Shown: positions 35,466-47,135 of the stretch, piece after piece
How the letters are laid out: the number at the start of each line of letters is the position of its first letter
How positions within the stretch are numbered: the stretch's first letter is position 1
Source: Parachlorella kessleri
Lineage: Eukaryota > Chlorophyta > Trebouxiophyceae > Chlorellales > Chlorellaceae
DNA: 64,000 bases
Assembly (NCBI GenBank): GCA_001598975.1
Contig: BBXU01000825.1
Span: forward strand, 1-64,000
Reading direction: 5' to 3'
Translations under genes and position numbers: made by a program
The notes under the pieces: generated by a model
The model's input: only the letters and a program-made list of their open reading frames with translations
Database searches by the model: none
What the model was told of the DNA's origin: nothing

Positions 35466-37008
35466 TCATATGATGCCCGGCCACAGCAGGCAGATCTCTG
35501 CCCAGGGGCAGAATTTGAGCGGGGTCATCACCAGCAGCGCTATGAAGATGGGCGACAGCCACCAGTTGTCGTACAGCACCCAGGCGTAGTACAGCGGCAG
35601 CACCAGCGCCCCAATCACGCTGACAGGGATGAACATCTCGTACAGCACCGTGCACGCAAAGACTGCAAGGGGAGGGCAGGGTTGCTGAGGGACAGCTCAG
35701 CCGTGCGGGGGAGAAGCGAGGGTGCACAGCAGTTGTGCAGGTGCCCAAAGTGCCGCAGCTGCAGCAGGCGGACTTGCCCTGGCAATATTGCCATGCGGGC
35801 TCCCAGCAAACAGGCCAACCACAGCATGGTACTGCCTAGCAACCTTGGGTCCACAGGACCCCTGTCGTGCTGATGCACCTATCCCTACATGGAGCAAGCA
35901 GTGCAGCACAGTGCAGCACATACAGGCCAACGGGCTGGGGAGGCAGTCCACAAGGCTGCTAGGCAGCACTCACAAAAGAAGTACGGCGGCACTTGCTTCC
36001 AGAACTCCAGCTCCTGTTGGTGCCTGTTTTCCCAGTTCCACCGCCGCTTGGTCTCCTCCGCCAAGAAGGTCTCGTAGCTGCACGTGACCAAAAAGGATGC
36101 TAAGTTGTCGATATCTCGCCTCTGCTAAACGGCTCTTCCTCCCTGTTACGTTCCGCGTGGCAAGCGCCAGGCACCAGGCGGAACAGGCATCTGATTGCAA
36201 AGCTGGGTTTTATGGCCTGGAGAGTGGTCGTGCATGCTTGGCAGTCCCCTCCTAGGCACTTGGGATTGCAACTTCGCAGGGGCAGCCCCCCTACGCGGCC
36301 AAGCCCCCCTTCCCCGCCTACCTTTCTATCAGGGTGTCAACCCTGCCCCTCACCACCGCCAGCAGGGCATACAGCGGCTGCAGCTGCTTGTCTACCGCCA
36401 CAACAAGCCGCAGCAGTGCGGCTATGGGAGGCCAGGTACTGCAGCAGGGCACACTGTACAACTTGCTCACTCCTCTGTGTGCCATACTCCTTCATGCAGC
36501 CACACAGCCTCCAGAAGAGCAAAGGCAGCTTGTACCTTCGTCTGTGACCTTCTCAGGAGTCTCAGATAACGGAGCAAGCAACTTTGCCAGCCAGGAGCCC
36601 CACCTGGCCCTGTCGCCCAGCTGTCGCCAGTAGTCTGTAAGCACGTTGCGAGCTATCCTTGCTCGCTGCTGCAGGCTCAGGTTTCGCTTTGGTGCCAGCG
36701 CTACAACTCGCAGCGCACCTTGCCGCCTGGTGCTGCCTGCGGGCGAGGCAGCAGAGTGCTCCGTATTACGCCAACCGTTGCGACCAAACCTTGCGCTATG
36801 TCGGCCAAGAACCCAGTCAGCTTGCCTCACCTGCACAGCTGCTCCTCTGGTGCCCCTGCTGTTGTTGTTGCTGGGTTTGCTCAGTTAGTCTAGGCGGCAA
36901 GCAGGTGAAACGCCAAGGTCTTAACCGCGGCCAGCTGCTGCAAGTGCGACTAGTACAGCTGGAGGGTGCCCTGCATGACGAACCCATCCGTCCCAAACCC
37001 AGCATCAT
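35466..37008 (-). CDS. unknown membrane protein, probably organelle-targeted
   Basis: Predicted 242-residue protein of unknown family. Exons 36831-37008, 36604-36736, 36322-36438, 35974-36077, 35466-35662 all join in phase. Exon 1 starts MMLGLGRMGSSCRAPSSCTS and is rich in Ser, Arg and Gln with no acidic residues near the start, typical of a chloroplast (or mitochondrial) transit peptide. Then come NLSLQQRARIARNVLTDYWR, a mildly hydrophobic amphipathic helix (LRLVVAVDKQLQPLYALLAV), a charged linker (FLAEETKRRWNWENRHQQEL) and a C-terminal hairpin of strong membrane helices (ACTVLYEMFIPVSVIGALVL, then SPIFIALLVMTPLKFCPWAE). It is divergent from the Alb3 gene with 299 bp between start codons. 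Function not assigned; a thylakoid or inner-envelope site is inference. Confidence 0.6.
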
Positions 37009-37307
37009 ACTGCTTCAGGCAGGGGACCTGACAAGAATGAGCAGATACCAAACACTTCGGGACAAGCACTAATAAGTTGCAATGCTCTCTCAATAAGTAC
37101 CATAAGTTTAAAGCTGAGGAAGGTTGCCTTGCTTGCTGATGGGGATGGAGGGGGCTTCCCGCCGCCAGCAAGGGAACCACCCATCTCTCTAGACCAGCCT
37201 CCCCCGTCCCTGTCACCACCTCCCGACTGCAGCCAACTGGGGTCTTGTGTCCTAGGGCCCTCTGTTGGACAGACAGACACTGCCAGCGGTCCATCGACCC
37301 TTCCAGG
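37009..37307. promoter_or_regulatory. shared divergent promoter region
   Basis: The 299 bp between the start codons of the membrane-protein gene (-) and the Alb3 gene (+) must contain both promoters and 5' UTRs. No specific element is claimed. Confidence 0.4.
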
Positions 37308-40300
37308 ATGCAGGCCACCACGCTTTGTAGCGGCGTCATGTTCAGCAGGTACGCGATCGTCCAACTTGTCTTGGTTACGAATTGCTTCTTTTTCTGACCT
37401 CCTGGCAGAAGCTTCCGCACCCACGCATGTGCTCTATCTTTTTGACGTGCAGGGTGCACCACCCCTCAGCCCCTAGCAGACCCTCTTCGGGGTTGCTCCC
37501 TTGCAGACACGCAGGTGAGGCGTTTCTGTTAAGCTTTGGCGCCTTCTGGGCCCTGCCTCGTCACTAGCCCAAGAGCTTGTAGCAGCTTCCCTGCTTTGCG
37601 GCCGTCCCTGCAGGTTCCCTGCGGCGGAGGCGGGTGCAGGGCAGGAGCCAGGTTGCGGTCAAAGTCCAGCTAGAGGATTTCAAGGCAGCAGCTAACTTTG
37701 CTTCTGACAGGTGTGGGGGGTCAGGCATGGTGGCAGCCAGGCGGCTGCTCTACGGCGCCGACACACTGCCAGCTTCTGGTGCTTGCTCTCTTAGGCCAGC
37801 AAACCGCACACCTGCTGGAGGGCTGGACAGTACCAGCAGCTTGTCATTGCGTCGTGGGACTCTGCATGGCCTCGCTGCCAGATAGCTTGTCAAGCTGTGC
37901 CTCTGACCCCTGGACCAAGCCCACAAGTGTGCACCCCACCTGCAGGCTTCCCTCCTTGCTGGACAATCTGTCAGCCCACATCACGACCCGGCTCTTCGTC
38001 CTGGGGGATGCCACCGAGTCGCTGGTTGACGCTATCCTGCCTGACAAGGCTTCCTCCCCTGATGGCGGCCCCGCCCTGCCTGACCCCAGTGCCGCCGTGG
38101 AGGCTGTGACAGACGCGGCATCCAAGAACAGCGGCTTCTTCGGCTTCTTTGCTGACGCCTTTGAGCAGTTTCTGAAAGTGCTGGACGGCGGGTTTGCCAA
38201 GCTGGGGGTGCCCTACTCGTATGGCTTTGCCATCATCGCAGTCACGCTCCTGGTGAAGGTGGCGACGTACCCCCTGACCAAAAAGCAGGTGAGGCGTCGT
38301 GGCAGCACGTCAGCCCAGTCTGTGTTGTCGGCATGGTTTGTTGTAAGGTCCGTGGGGAAGGCTGTGGAGTACTTTAAGGGAGGCGCTGTGCTGAAGGGGG
38401 CAGCCAGGCCAAATATGCAGGTTGGGAGAGAGGCAACGTGTGGCCTGCCTTATTGGCCGCCTCTGTGAGGTGCATACAAGCTGTGGCAGCTGTATGGGCA
38501 GAGCATGGACGTGCAGCACGCCCTGGAGGATCCGCTGGCCAATTATTGAGGGCCGTGATCCCAGATCAAGGCACGGCAAGTAGGCAAGCCCCGACACCCA
38601 CTTTCCTTTGGCCGTGGCACCGCAGGTGGAGTCCACTCTGGCCCTGCAGTCGCTGCAGCCGCGCGTGAAGGAGCTGCAGGCCAAGTTTGCCAACGACGCC
38701 GAGCGGCTGCAGGTGAGCAGGGGCCCCGCAGGCAGACTGGCTTCTATGCCTGTGATGTGAAGCCTTCCCTGGCTGCAGCACATAGCGGCCTTCTGCAGCC
38801 AAGCTGGGCCATCAGGGAAGCTCCAGCTGCGCTCTACAGTGGGTCAATTTCGACCGTACCATTGCTGGACTATGGTGAACGCCGGCTGCCCTACCTGGTC
38901 GCAGGTAGAGACTGCCAAGCTGTACCAGAATGCGGGGGTGAACCCGCTGGCTGGCTGCCTGCCCACTCTGGTCACCATCCCAGTCTTCATCGGCCTCTAC
39001 AGGTCAGCAGGGAGCGTGGCACTGGGACTGGGAATGTGCGGAGTCCTTACTGTGGGTTCACCTGCATCTGCTTTGGGGATGCGCACTCGCTCCGGTGGGC
39101 TGTCTGTGAACCTGGGAAGGGTTGTACTGCGGAGGGCATGGGAGGAGGGCTGCGGCAGGATTGGAAGGCTGGCGCTCCCATAGGGGCGGGCAGAGCCTCC
39201 CGCCAAGAGAAGGACTGTTGCCTGATCGTCGAGGCCGCTCGGTGCTTTGCAGGGCTCTGTCCAACGTGGCGGACGAGGGCCTGCTGACTGAGGGCTTTTT
39301 CTGGATCCCCTCCCTGGCTGGGCCCACCAAGCTAAATGTGAGCACGTGGTGCGAGGCGGGTCTTTTTGATGGCACAGACATAACCAGGCCGGGGCTGGTG
39401 TCAATGACTCGCTGGGTCACGCGGTTGGGCCATATGGCTTGGCTTCAGCCTGCCTTGATGGTGGAAGCATACGGATGTTTTGATCGAAGCAGGGCAAGTA
39501 TTGGGGCACTGTCCCGCGCATGGCGACCTACTTGCGCTGCAAACTGCCTGCCACACGGGCGGGTGAACAATTGCGAGGATATCTTGGAGGCAGGTCAGGA
39601 CTGTACACTGGGTTGGCTCCCCGGCGTGTGTGCAGGGCGGGCTGTCTTGGCTGTGGCCCGTGGACGGCACGCCTCCCCTGGGCTGGGGGCAGACCATCGC
39701 GTACCTGGTGCTGCCCATCCTGCTCATCATCTCCCAGTACGTGTCCCAGAAAATCATCACGCCGCAGCAGAACCAGAACGACCAGTCGGCACAGCAGGCC
39801 AACGCCATCCTGAAATTCATGCCCCTCCTGATCGGTGAGTGAGGGCCCTGGCACACATGCATGTGCTGGGGGCAGGGGTGCCGCTTGGCCAAGAGACTGC
39901 TGGTGCTGCTGAGGGTGCTGTGGCAGTGGTTTGAGGCCCGGGCTGGTCGGGCTGTGTCTTGGCATGGACGTATTGCGAGCTTGACTGGTTTGCAACCCGC
40001 GAGCCTGGGTGCGTGGGATGCTTCTTCCCCATCCCTCCAGCCCGTCCGGCCATATTTTTGGCTGTGTAGTATCCCACGGCCCTCACCTGGCTCTGTTGTT
40101 CTGGTACCTCAAGTCTCACCAAGCTTGGTGCCTGCGCCCTCGCCCGACCTTGCCCCCGCCTGCCCCTCGCAGGCTGGTTCTCTCTGAACGTGCCCTCGGG
40201 CCTCACGCTCTATTGGTTCGCCAACAACATCATCACCACCGCCCAGCAGGCGTACCTGCGCAGCAAGTTTGAGGCGCCACAGCTGGCGGGCGCGGGGCCC

Positions 40301-41773
40301 ATTGGCACCATCGTCAACCCCAAGGAGGATGAAGAGGAGGCAAAGAGGCCCACAGGTCCGCCATCGACCCAAGTGCTGTTCATTGCTTGGCTCACAGGGA
40401 ACACCGGCGAGCAGTGGCGGGAGCACGCCATGGTGTAAGACGCATTTTTCGGCTGTCCTTGTTGATGTGTCGGATGTGAGGGGCTGGGGGTAGGCCCGCC
40501 TACCATTGGCCTACAGCTACTGATACTGCACGGAAGGCTTCACCTTGCGGCTCGGGAGCCTTGGACGCTGTTGGCTGTGGCGGGTGGGCTATGATGCCAG
40601 GAGAGCCACCGCCTGGGTGGAAGCTGAGTTTCTCTATACCAAGCTGTACCTGTGGCATTTGCGCGTGCAGGCAAGGAGCTGAACGCGCGGCGGTCACCCA
40701 GGCAGCTGGAGGCCTCGGCCAGCGGCCAGGGCTCTGACGGCGGCAGCCGGCAGGGCGAGAAGTTCCGCGCCCTCAAGGCACGGGAGGCGGCCAAGAGGGC
40801 GGCGCTGCAGGTAGGAAGGCTCGGCGGCTGCTGATTGCCCCTCAAGCTTGTGGCTGGATGCATTGCATCTCACTTGCATGGCATCCAGTTTACAGAAGGT
40901 GTGGTTCTCGGAAGGCCTCGCGCGAAGGGGGCCCTTTATGGTCGCATCAGAGGCAAGCGGTTGTGGTACCTATTAGGTCATTAGTCCTCCACATGGCGGG
41001 TCGCTGATGTGCGTGCTGTGGGTGTGGGGAATCCTGCCAGCAGGCTCAGCAGCCCGGCAGCGGGGCGGAGGAGGGAGCAGCAGCCGCGGCGGCAGCCACC
41101 CCAATGCCAGGCTCCAAGTTTGCGGATATCAAAGCCCGGGAGGCGGCAGCCAGGGCAGGAAAGGGAGTGGAGGCGGCGGAGGTGAGTTGTGGAGGGTTAT
41201 GTGTTCCGGTTGAAGGGGTAGGGAAGGCGTGAGAAGCAGGACAGCGAGCTTGGCACGAGGGTACGTAGGTAGGGGCGGCAGGTGTTATCGGCGGGTTGGC
41301 AGGTGCGTGGGCTCAAGGCGAGGTGTCCTCGACCGTCCTGCTCGCAGTGTGCTCACGAGGACAGTCGTGGTCGGTGTTTCTGTCATATGGCGCACTTTCT
41401 GTCGCATCAACTCGCATCAACTCGGGTGTGAAAGGAACACATGTCAACACACAAATGTCAAGCCGGCTCATAGACAAGCATGCACCCACCTCGCGTGCTG
41501 CAGGCGGGCAGCAGCAGCAGCAACGGCAATGGCTCATCCAAAGCCACCGAGGAGGCTCAGGCCCAGCCTGCGGTGGCGGTGGTGGAGCCCGAGGTGATTC
41601 AGCCTGCTGATGGTGAGAGCCATCACTCTGCCAAGCAGCAGCACGAGGAGGAGGAAGGGGAGCAGGTGGTTGCTGAGGTGCATGCTGTGCAGCAGGCGGA
41701 GGCAGGCTCTCCTGCCAAGGCCGCCGCAGCTGGGGCCAAGAAGGCAGGCAAGAAGAATGGCAAGAAGAAGTGA
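37308..41773 (+). CDS. ALB3: Alb3 thylakoid membrane insertase (YidC/Oxa1 family)
   Basis: Inserts light-harvesting and other proteins into the thylakoid membrane together with cpSRP43/cpSRP54/cpFtsY. About 562 residues in 12 exons: 37308-37348, 37507-37514 (8 nt), 37614-37710, 37946-38288, 38626-38712, 38905-39002, 39253-39337, 39636-39834, 40173-40355, 40671-40810, 41044-41181, 41504-41773; every join is in phase. The leader (MQATTLCSGVMFSR, HAG, SLRRRRVQGRSQVAVKVQ) is a typical transit peptide. Core: helix 1 SYGFAIIAVTLLVKVATYPL with the conserved TKKQ; LQPRVKELQAKFAND; QNAGVNPLAGCLPTLVTIPV; PLGWGQTIAYLVLPILLIIS; WFSLNVPSGLTLYWFANNII. The stromal tail has two similar basic segments, KFRALKAREAAKRAA and KFADIKAREAAARAG, and a Lys-rich end (AKKAGKKNGKKK), as expected for cpSRP43 binding. 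Identity is firm; Alb3.1 versus Alb3.2 is not decided. Confidence 0.93.
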
Positions 41774-43483
41774 AGCGAGCCAGGGCGCTAGCTGCGAGTA
41801 GTGTGAAGTGGGTCCTGCCTCCTGGTTCCGGTGAAAGTTGCATGTGGAGGAAGGTGCGCAGGCCACTGTGCCATGGGAGCCACGGGAGTCAGCGGCATGG
41901 GTTGTGAGTGGGGGCGGGCAGACCTGTGCTTACGCCCGCCATCACTACACGGGCCAGCATTAGTGCTTGGTCGAAAGGATTCTATCCAGCATGCCTTACA
42001 AGTGGAGGATCTTGTTGGGTAGGAGCCCTGGGTGCAAGCGTCTTGGCGTTGAGAGAGCGATCGGTTGATGGTCGTCTATATACTTTTGCCCGCTCGTCTT
42101 CAGGTGGATGGATATGTGTCCTTGAGACCTGCTCCGTGCCAAATTGGCTGTTGGTTGCCTTGCAGCTGTCGGTAGACCTTTCTCAAAACTCTTTGCTTTC
42201 ATTAGTTGCTGCGAGTGAGCCTTCCTCGTGTTTTGTGCTGCTGCTCGGTCCGGTCACTTGCCAAGCGCTGTTGCGACTTGGCATCGTGGAGTGATGTCTA
42301 TGTAACTCATGATGTTGTGTTGTTGCCTTGTCCTTAAATGACAGTTTCTTGCCTGTGGGATATTTTCCAGATTGCTGCTTCAGGAAACTACCGGGAAAGC
42401 TTGGCCGACTGGGAAGCACAGCCGAGAAACAGACACGGGGAGGGTGGGGGGAGGTCTTATTAAATACACACTACTAGTCCACTAGTAGTGCTGTGGACTC
42501 TCTACCTTAGCAACTTGCCGCACACTCTTGCTTCTGCTAAGGGTGAGCAGCTAGCGGCATCATGTGGTTCTGAGGTCTGGTATATTCTCACCCCGGTTGA
42601 GGCAGTTTGGCGTGGGGATAGACTTTGTTTAGGTTTGGGCACGCCAAGCACAGAACTCTAACGCCACCACGAGGGAGTGCAAGTGAGAAGGCAGGGCATC
42701 TGGGGTTTCAGCCTACGTCAGTGGTAAGAACTGTATTACAAGTTGGGGGAGTTACTGGTTTGGGTAAGGCAACCGCCCTGTCAGTATGTTACGCCCCTGG
42801 CTCTCACCTGTTCGCACTGCCTGCCACTATTAGCAGCAGTTCCTACCCACCCACTTTCAGGCCAGGCTAGTCAGGTCACCCTTGTGCCAGAGGCACACGA
42901 CCAAGCCTTGTCATAGAGTCCTAGGCAGGGAGCTAAACTGATATATCGAATATACAAGAAGGGGCACGGCAAGCTACCGTCCTCAACAAGTATTGGCGCC
43001 TTGTGGCAATCGCAGCAGGCTCCGCAGCCAGCGCCCCACCTAGGAGCCCCTCACGGCTGCTTTGCACTGAAGACACTAGTGCCATCGAAGCAGTGTGGTG
43101 CTCGATGTCTTGTAAACTTGTACTCAAGACGCCTGCAAACTTTTGGATGTCCATTTAGGCGTCCTCTGTATTTCAGTTGCGGCCGGTGAAGAGGATCCGG
43201 GCTGCACACTTGAATATGTGACGGCACTGTTGAACAGTCGCGGTCCTGTACAGTAGTCTTGGCTCGTATGGCGACCAGCTGCACAACCGAGCCAGAGGGG
43301 AGGGAGTGGTGGGTGCAGCTGCAGCAGCAACGGCATGAGTCAGGGGGGTTGCGGCGGAAATCCAACAGAGGTGGGCACACAGCAGTGCACGTTCTGCGCG
43401 TTCTGTAAGGCTGGCAAGCACATATAACACCCACCTGCAAGACAGACTTAGCCCTGTGATATAGAGGCATCTGTTTCGTGCAG
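41774..43483. other. intergenic region
   Basis: 1.7 kb between two plus-strand genes. It holds a TGTAA at 42301 that could serve Alb3, and an inverted head fragment of the interspersed repeat near 42795-42830. No supported exon, although an upstream exon of the next gene may lie near its 3' end. Confidence 0.5.
42793..42830 (-). repeat. interspersed repeat, inverted head fragment
   Basis: The reverse complement reads agtggcaggcagtgcgaaca then ggtgagagccagg, matching the unit heads at 18.99 and 60.94 kb on the other strand. Confidence 0.5.
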
Positions 43484-46400
43484 GCCTGCCTCCGCCCCAG
43501 CCCCGTACGCTGCAGGCTCTCTTAGATGCTCTCCAAGACGTTCAAATGAGCCCTGAGCTGGCATCAGACCTTGGGCTGCAGCAGCAAGCGGGCGCAGAGC
43601 CTCTAGCTAGTCGCGAGGGTAGTACGGACCCAACTGCTGCCGGTAGCTTGGCTCACATGTCTGTGAGCAGTGCGCAGCTGGGAGACGGCCATGAAAAGCT
43701 GCCAGTGGAGGACGCAGGTGGTGGGGGGGCATCTGCTCAGCCTGAGCTGGAGCCTTCTCTGCTGAATCAGCAGCCTCGCCGTAGGTCCAAGCTTCTGGCA
43801 GCCACGGAGGTGCTGGTGGACAAGATGGGGCAGCACAAACATGGCATGCAAGATGAAATGGCTCGGCTGGCCACCGCGGACGCTGCGCTGGCAGCCGCAC
43901 ACTCTGTGGAAGGCATTGCAGCCACGGCAGCAGCCAAGGGAATCGATCGGACAGTCTCAGACATGAACCACCTGGCAGAAATGCTGCAGAGTGGGTCGGA
44001 CTTGCTATCGCGCTGCTCCTGCGCCTCATCAACCTGGGAGAGCTTGCATCGCTGCAAGGGACAGCCAGGGCATGCTGGGAGCAGCAGTGCGGCGGCGCTG
44101 CCAACGATAGCCGAGGACCGCAGGACAAGTGCCACTGGCACCCTCCAACAGCAGCACCAGCAGCAGCAGCAGCAGGAGTTGGGGGCAGGGCGGCTTTTGA
44201 GGGACCCCGGCTCGCCTCGAAGGCCCCACCGAAAGAGCCTCCTTGGCCAGCCAGCCCTAGGGAGCAGTGCAGGAGGCAGCAGGCTGGCAGACGTGGCTTT
44301 GCCGCAAGCTAGCGCTGCTATAGCAGCTGCCCAGAGGCGGCGGGAGGACGAACAGGAGGCTGAGCTTGCAGAGGTGTGGTAGTTAGCGTAGCCAGACGGG
44401 CTCACTCGTAAGAAGTTGACGCGGAATTGGGACCTGAAAGTCTTGCTTTTGTGGTGCCGCTTAAGCGGGGATGGAGCAGGTATCAGCCACTGCAACGGCA
44501 GCCGAATGCTAGCTGGCCCTCTTGAGAGAAATGAGAACCAAGTATTATAGTCCCTGCATGTGTTGTTGCAGGCAATCCGGATGGGCGCCCTTGGGGACCC
44601 GGAGATTCAGGAGTACCTCATACGGGAGCTCAAGCGGAGCAGGGGCCCTCGAAGGAGAGCAAAGAAAGACGCAGCACAGGCAGGAGTTGCATTTCCTGCA
44701 GAGGGAGGGACGGAGGAGGACAATGACGACCGGCTTGACCCCATTGTCCAGGCCTGGCTAGTAACTAAGGTATAGCCGTCTCAACTGCAAACAAACCTCA
44801 TTGCTTCCCACATGGTGCCTTCCTTCGGCTGCCAGTTATTGCTAATTCTATGTCTTGGTGTCTAGGGCCAGCAAGCTGAAGGCATTAGAGGGAAAACTGA
44901 AGGGCTGGCTCAAGCAAGGGATGCGGTGGAGGTGTGCCGTGTGCCTCCCGCAGCAGTACCACGGTGGTGGTGTCTCAGGACTGTGCTATGGCTGTTGTCT
45001 TGGGCGGCTTGGACTTGGCTCCCCATGTCCACTCACCGATCGCAGGTGCCAGCGCCAAGAGTGGAGGGCTATGCGCCGCCTCCAACCCGCACCGCCTGCC
45101 GCCTGATTGCAGCCCAAGAAATGCACAGGTATGGTGTGAAACATCTACTTGACCTTGGCTTTTGTGGACTGGTTCTTCTGTCCCTTGAAGATGGCAGTAG
45201 TGTCGTGGCCGCAGGTACCACCAGGAGCAGAAGAAGCGCACTGGGAGCTTCTTCAAGTTCCTGCGGTTGACCGAGGAGCAGGTTGGCAACAGAGACCCTG
45301 GCGGCAAGTTCGTGGTCGGTATAGGTGAGGAGGCGATAGCGGGGGCCAGTGATTGCATGCAGAACCCAACCGTATTGCCACAGTCCAACAGTGTGGTCGC
45401 CACATTTCATCTCCTGCTTGACTTGTGTAAAAATTTCTGTCCACGCGTGCCTACAGAGGGGAAAGCTGCGGACGGGCGGCAGAAGAGCTTCAAGGGCATA
45501 GTCCGCAAGCAAGCAGCAGTGGGCACCATCAACCAAATGATCAAGTCTGCAGCGGTGAGCCTGAGCAGTAGTGATGGTGTAAATTGTCTGGTTTGAGTTG
45601 GGTCAACTTGCGCTGCCCGTGACAGCATGCGCGATATCATGCAGTCTGGCCCATTGGCAGCATCCACTAGCCTAAATAACAGCACTGAGCGGAGATCCTT
45701 GCGGCGTCTTTCTTCGTTAAGAGAAGTGATTTGATGGGTAAATAGCCAACGTGTGCCCGGCTATGCAGGCCACGCACTGGGCGCGGGAGCATGTGGATGA
45801 GATTGCTGCAGCGGCGGCCAAGCAGATGGCCAGGCAACATGCCATTGCTGCCTGGCAGTGGGCATTTGCCAGGCTGAGGACCCTCCCTCGGGAAGTCATT
45901 GCAGCATGGGGGCCTCTGGAAGCTGAAGCGTCAGGCAGCTGCGATGCTGTCAGCGATGCGCAGCAGGGGCGGCAGCAGCAGCACGCATGGCAGCAGGAGC
46001 AGCACCTACACGATGCACCAGGGGCTTGGTATGTAGGTTCAGAGATTGACGATGCTATTCACGACCAAGGGCCTGGTGGGCCAAACGCAGCGTCTGGAGC
46101 AGAGGGACATGTGTCCCACCGGCCTAGCAATGCGGGCAGGAGCAGGGCGGGCAGCTTCCAGCCTGGCACACGACCAGGCACAGGCAAGGTGAGCCTGGCA
46201 GGCAGCCTGGGGCCATACAGCCGCCTGCAAAGTATTGCGGGCGAGGGCAGGCAATCAACCTGGTACATGGGTGGCCCCAACAGGGCCGCAGAGCGGCCAA
46301 GGCAGGCCAGTGCCGCCCAGCAGCGGCAGGGAGTGTCATCAACAGGGGTGTGCGCAGGCAGCGGGCTGAGCCCTGAGATGTCAGACCTGGCTGCTGTGGC

Positions 46401-46620
46401 TATGCTGGCAGTTGCTGAGCAGAAAAGGCGTGGGGGGGGCGGGCACCTGTCCAAGCTGCCGCCTCTGAACCTGGAGAAGCTGGAGAAGCACTGGCAGCAG
46501 GCAGCCATGTGGCAGCAGAACTCTGAGCGTGCGCGGCAGGAGCGTAAGGCCAAAGAGCACCTGCTGGTCCGGTGGGAGTCGCTGCGGCAGCGCAGGGCCG
46601 GGGCTGGGCAGGCCAAGTGA
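43484..46620 (+). CDS. large Ala/Gln-rich protein of unknown function
   Basis: No family recognised. Exons 43484(or further upstream)-44373, 44572-44769, 44866-44931, 45046-45128, 45215-45324, 45457-45554, 45769-46620 join in phase. From the first internal ATG at 43546 the protein is 744 residues, but the frame stays open upstream through PPPQPRTLQALLDALQDVQ after an acceptor-like GTGCAG, so an upstream exon is likely. Visible features: a helical segment (KLLAATEVLVDKMGQHKHGM), a poly-Gln tract, MGALGDPEIQEYLIRELKRS, a conserved-looking YHQEQKKRTGSFFKFLRLTE, and helices WAREHVDEIAAAAAKQMARQ with HAIAAWQWAFARLR. The tail is rich in Gly, Gln and Arg, ending in a charged helix. Soluble; no signal peptide seen. 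A TGTAA lies 109 nt past the stop. Confidence 0.6.
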
Positions 46621-46728
46621 GGCGCCTTGCCTAGGATGAACATTCATAGGCACACTGAGCGAAGGGTTGGCATTAACAGCTGTGGGCCCTGTTCCAGTCC
46701 TGGGCTCATTTACAAAGGACATTCATTA

Positions 46729-46733
46729 TGTAA
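46729..46733 (+). terminator. TGTAA poly(A) signal (unknown Gln-rich gene)
   Basis: TGTAA 109 nt after the stop at 46620, a typical distance for chlorophyte 3' UTRs. Confidence 0.5.
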
Positions 46734-47135
46734 CATGGCACCTTTTAGATTTGCTAGCCAGCGAGGCAAGCAGCAACCCTCGAAGTAGAGCGTAGCAACC
46801 ACATCTACCAGTGAATGCTGCGTAAAACATACTGGCAGCAAGCAACTACATGCCTGTGCATGCCCCCAGCGTGAATCACACGAAACCTGTAATTATCTAA
46901 TGGCCTCCATTGAAGCTGCTATGAAGCAAGTGATGGCAGCCTACCAAGCTGATAAACCTACATATTGACAGGAAGGATCCATACAATCATTTCAGACATT
47001 TTAGCGCAGCCAAGTCCGAACCGCACTTTCCAATGCTCTATAGCTCCCACGGCATACCTTAGGCTCCCACATGCACAAGTAGACTTGATCCCTGATATAA
47101 ATGGAGAAGCATTGCTCCCTAGAAGGAAACGAACT

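Noticed and set aside
37300..37462. Minus-strand open frame (SWTIAYLLNMTPLQSVVACI) opposite the first Alb3 exon
   Set aside because: It is the antisense of the Alb3 first exon, which joins in phase to the rest of Alb3. The minus-strand membrane gene has its own in-phase first exon at 36831-37008.
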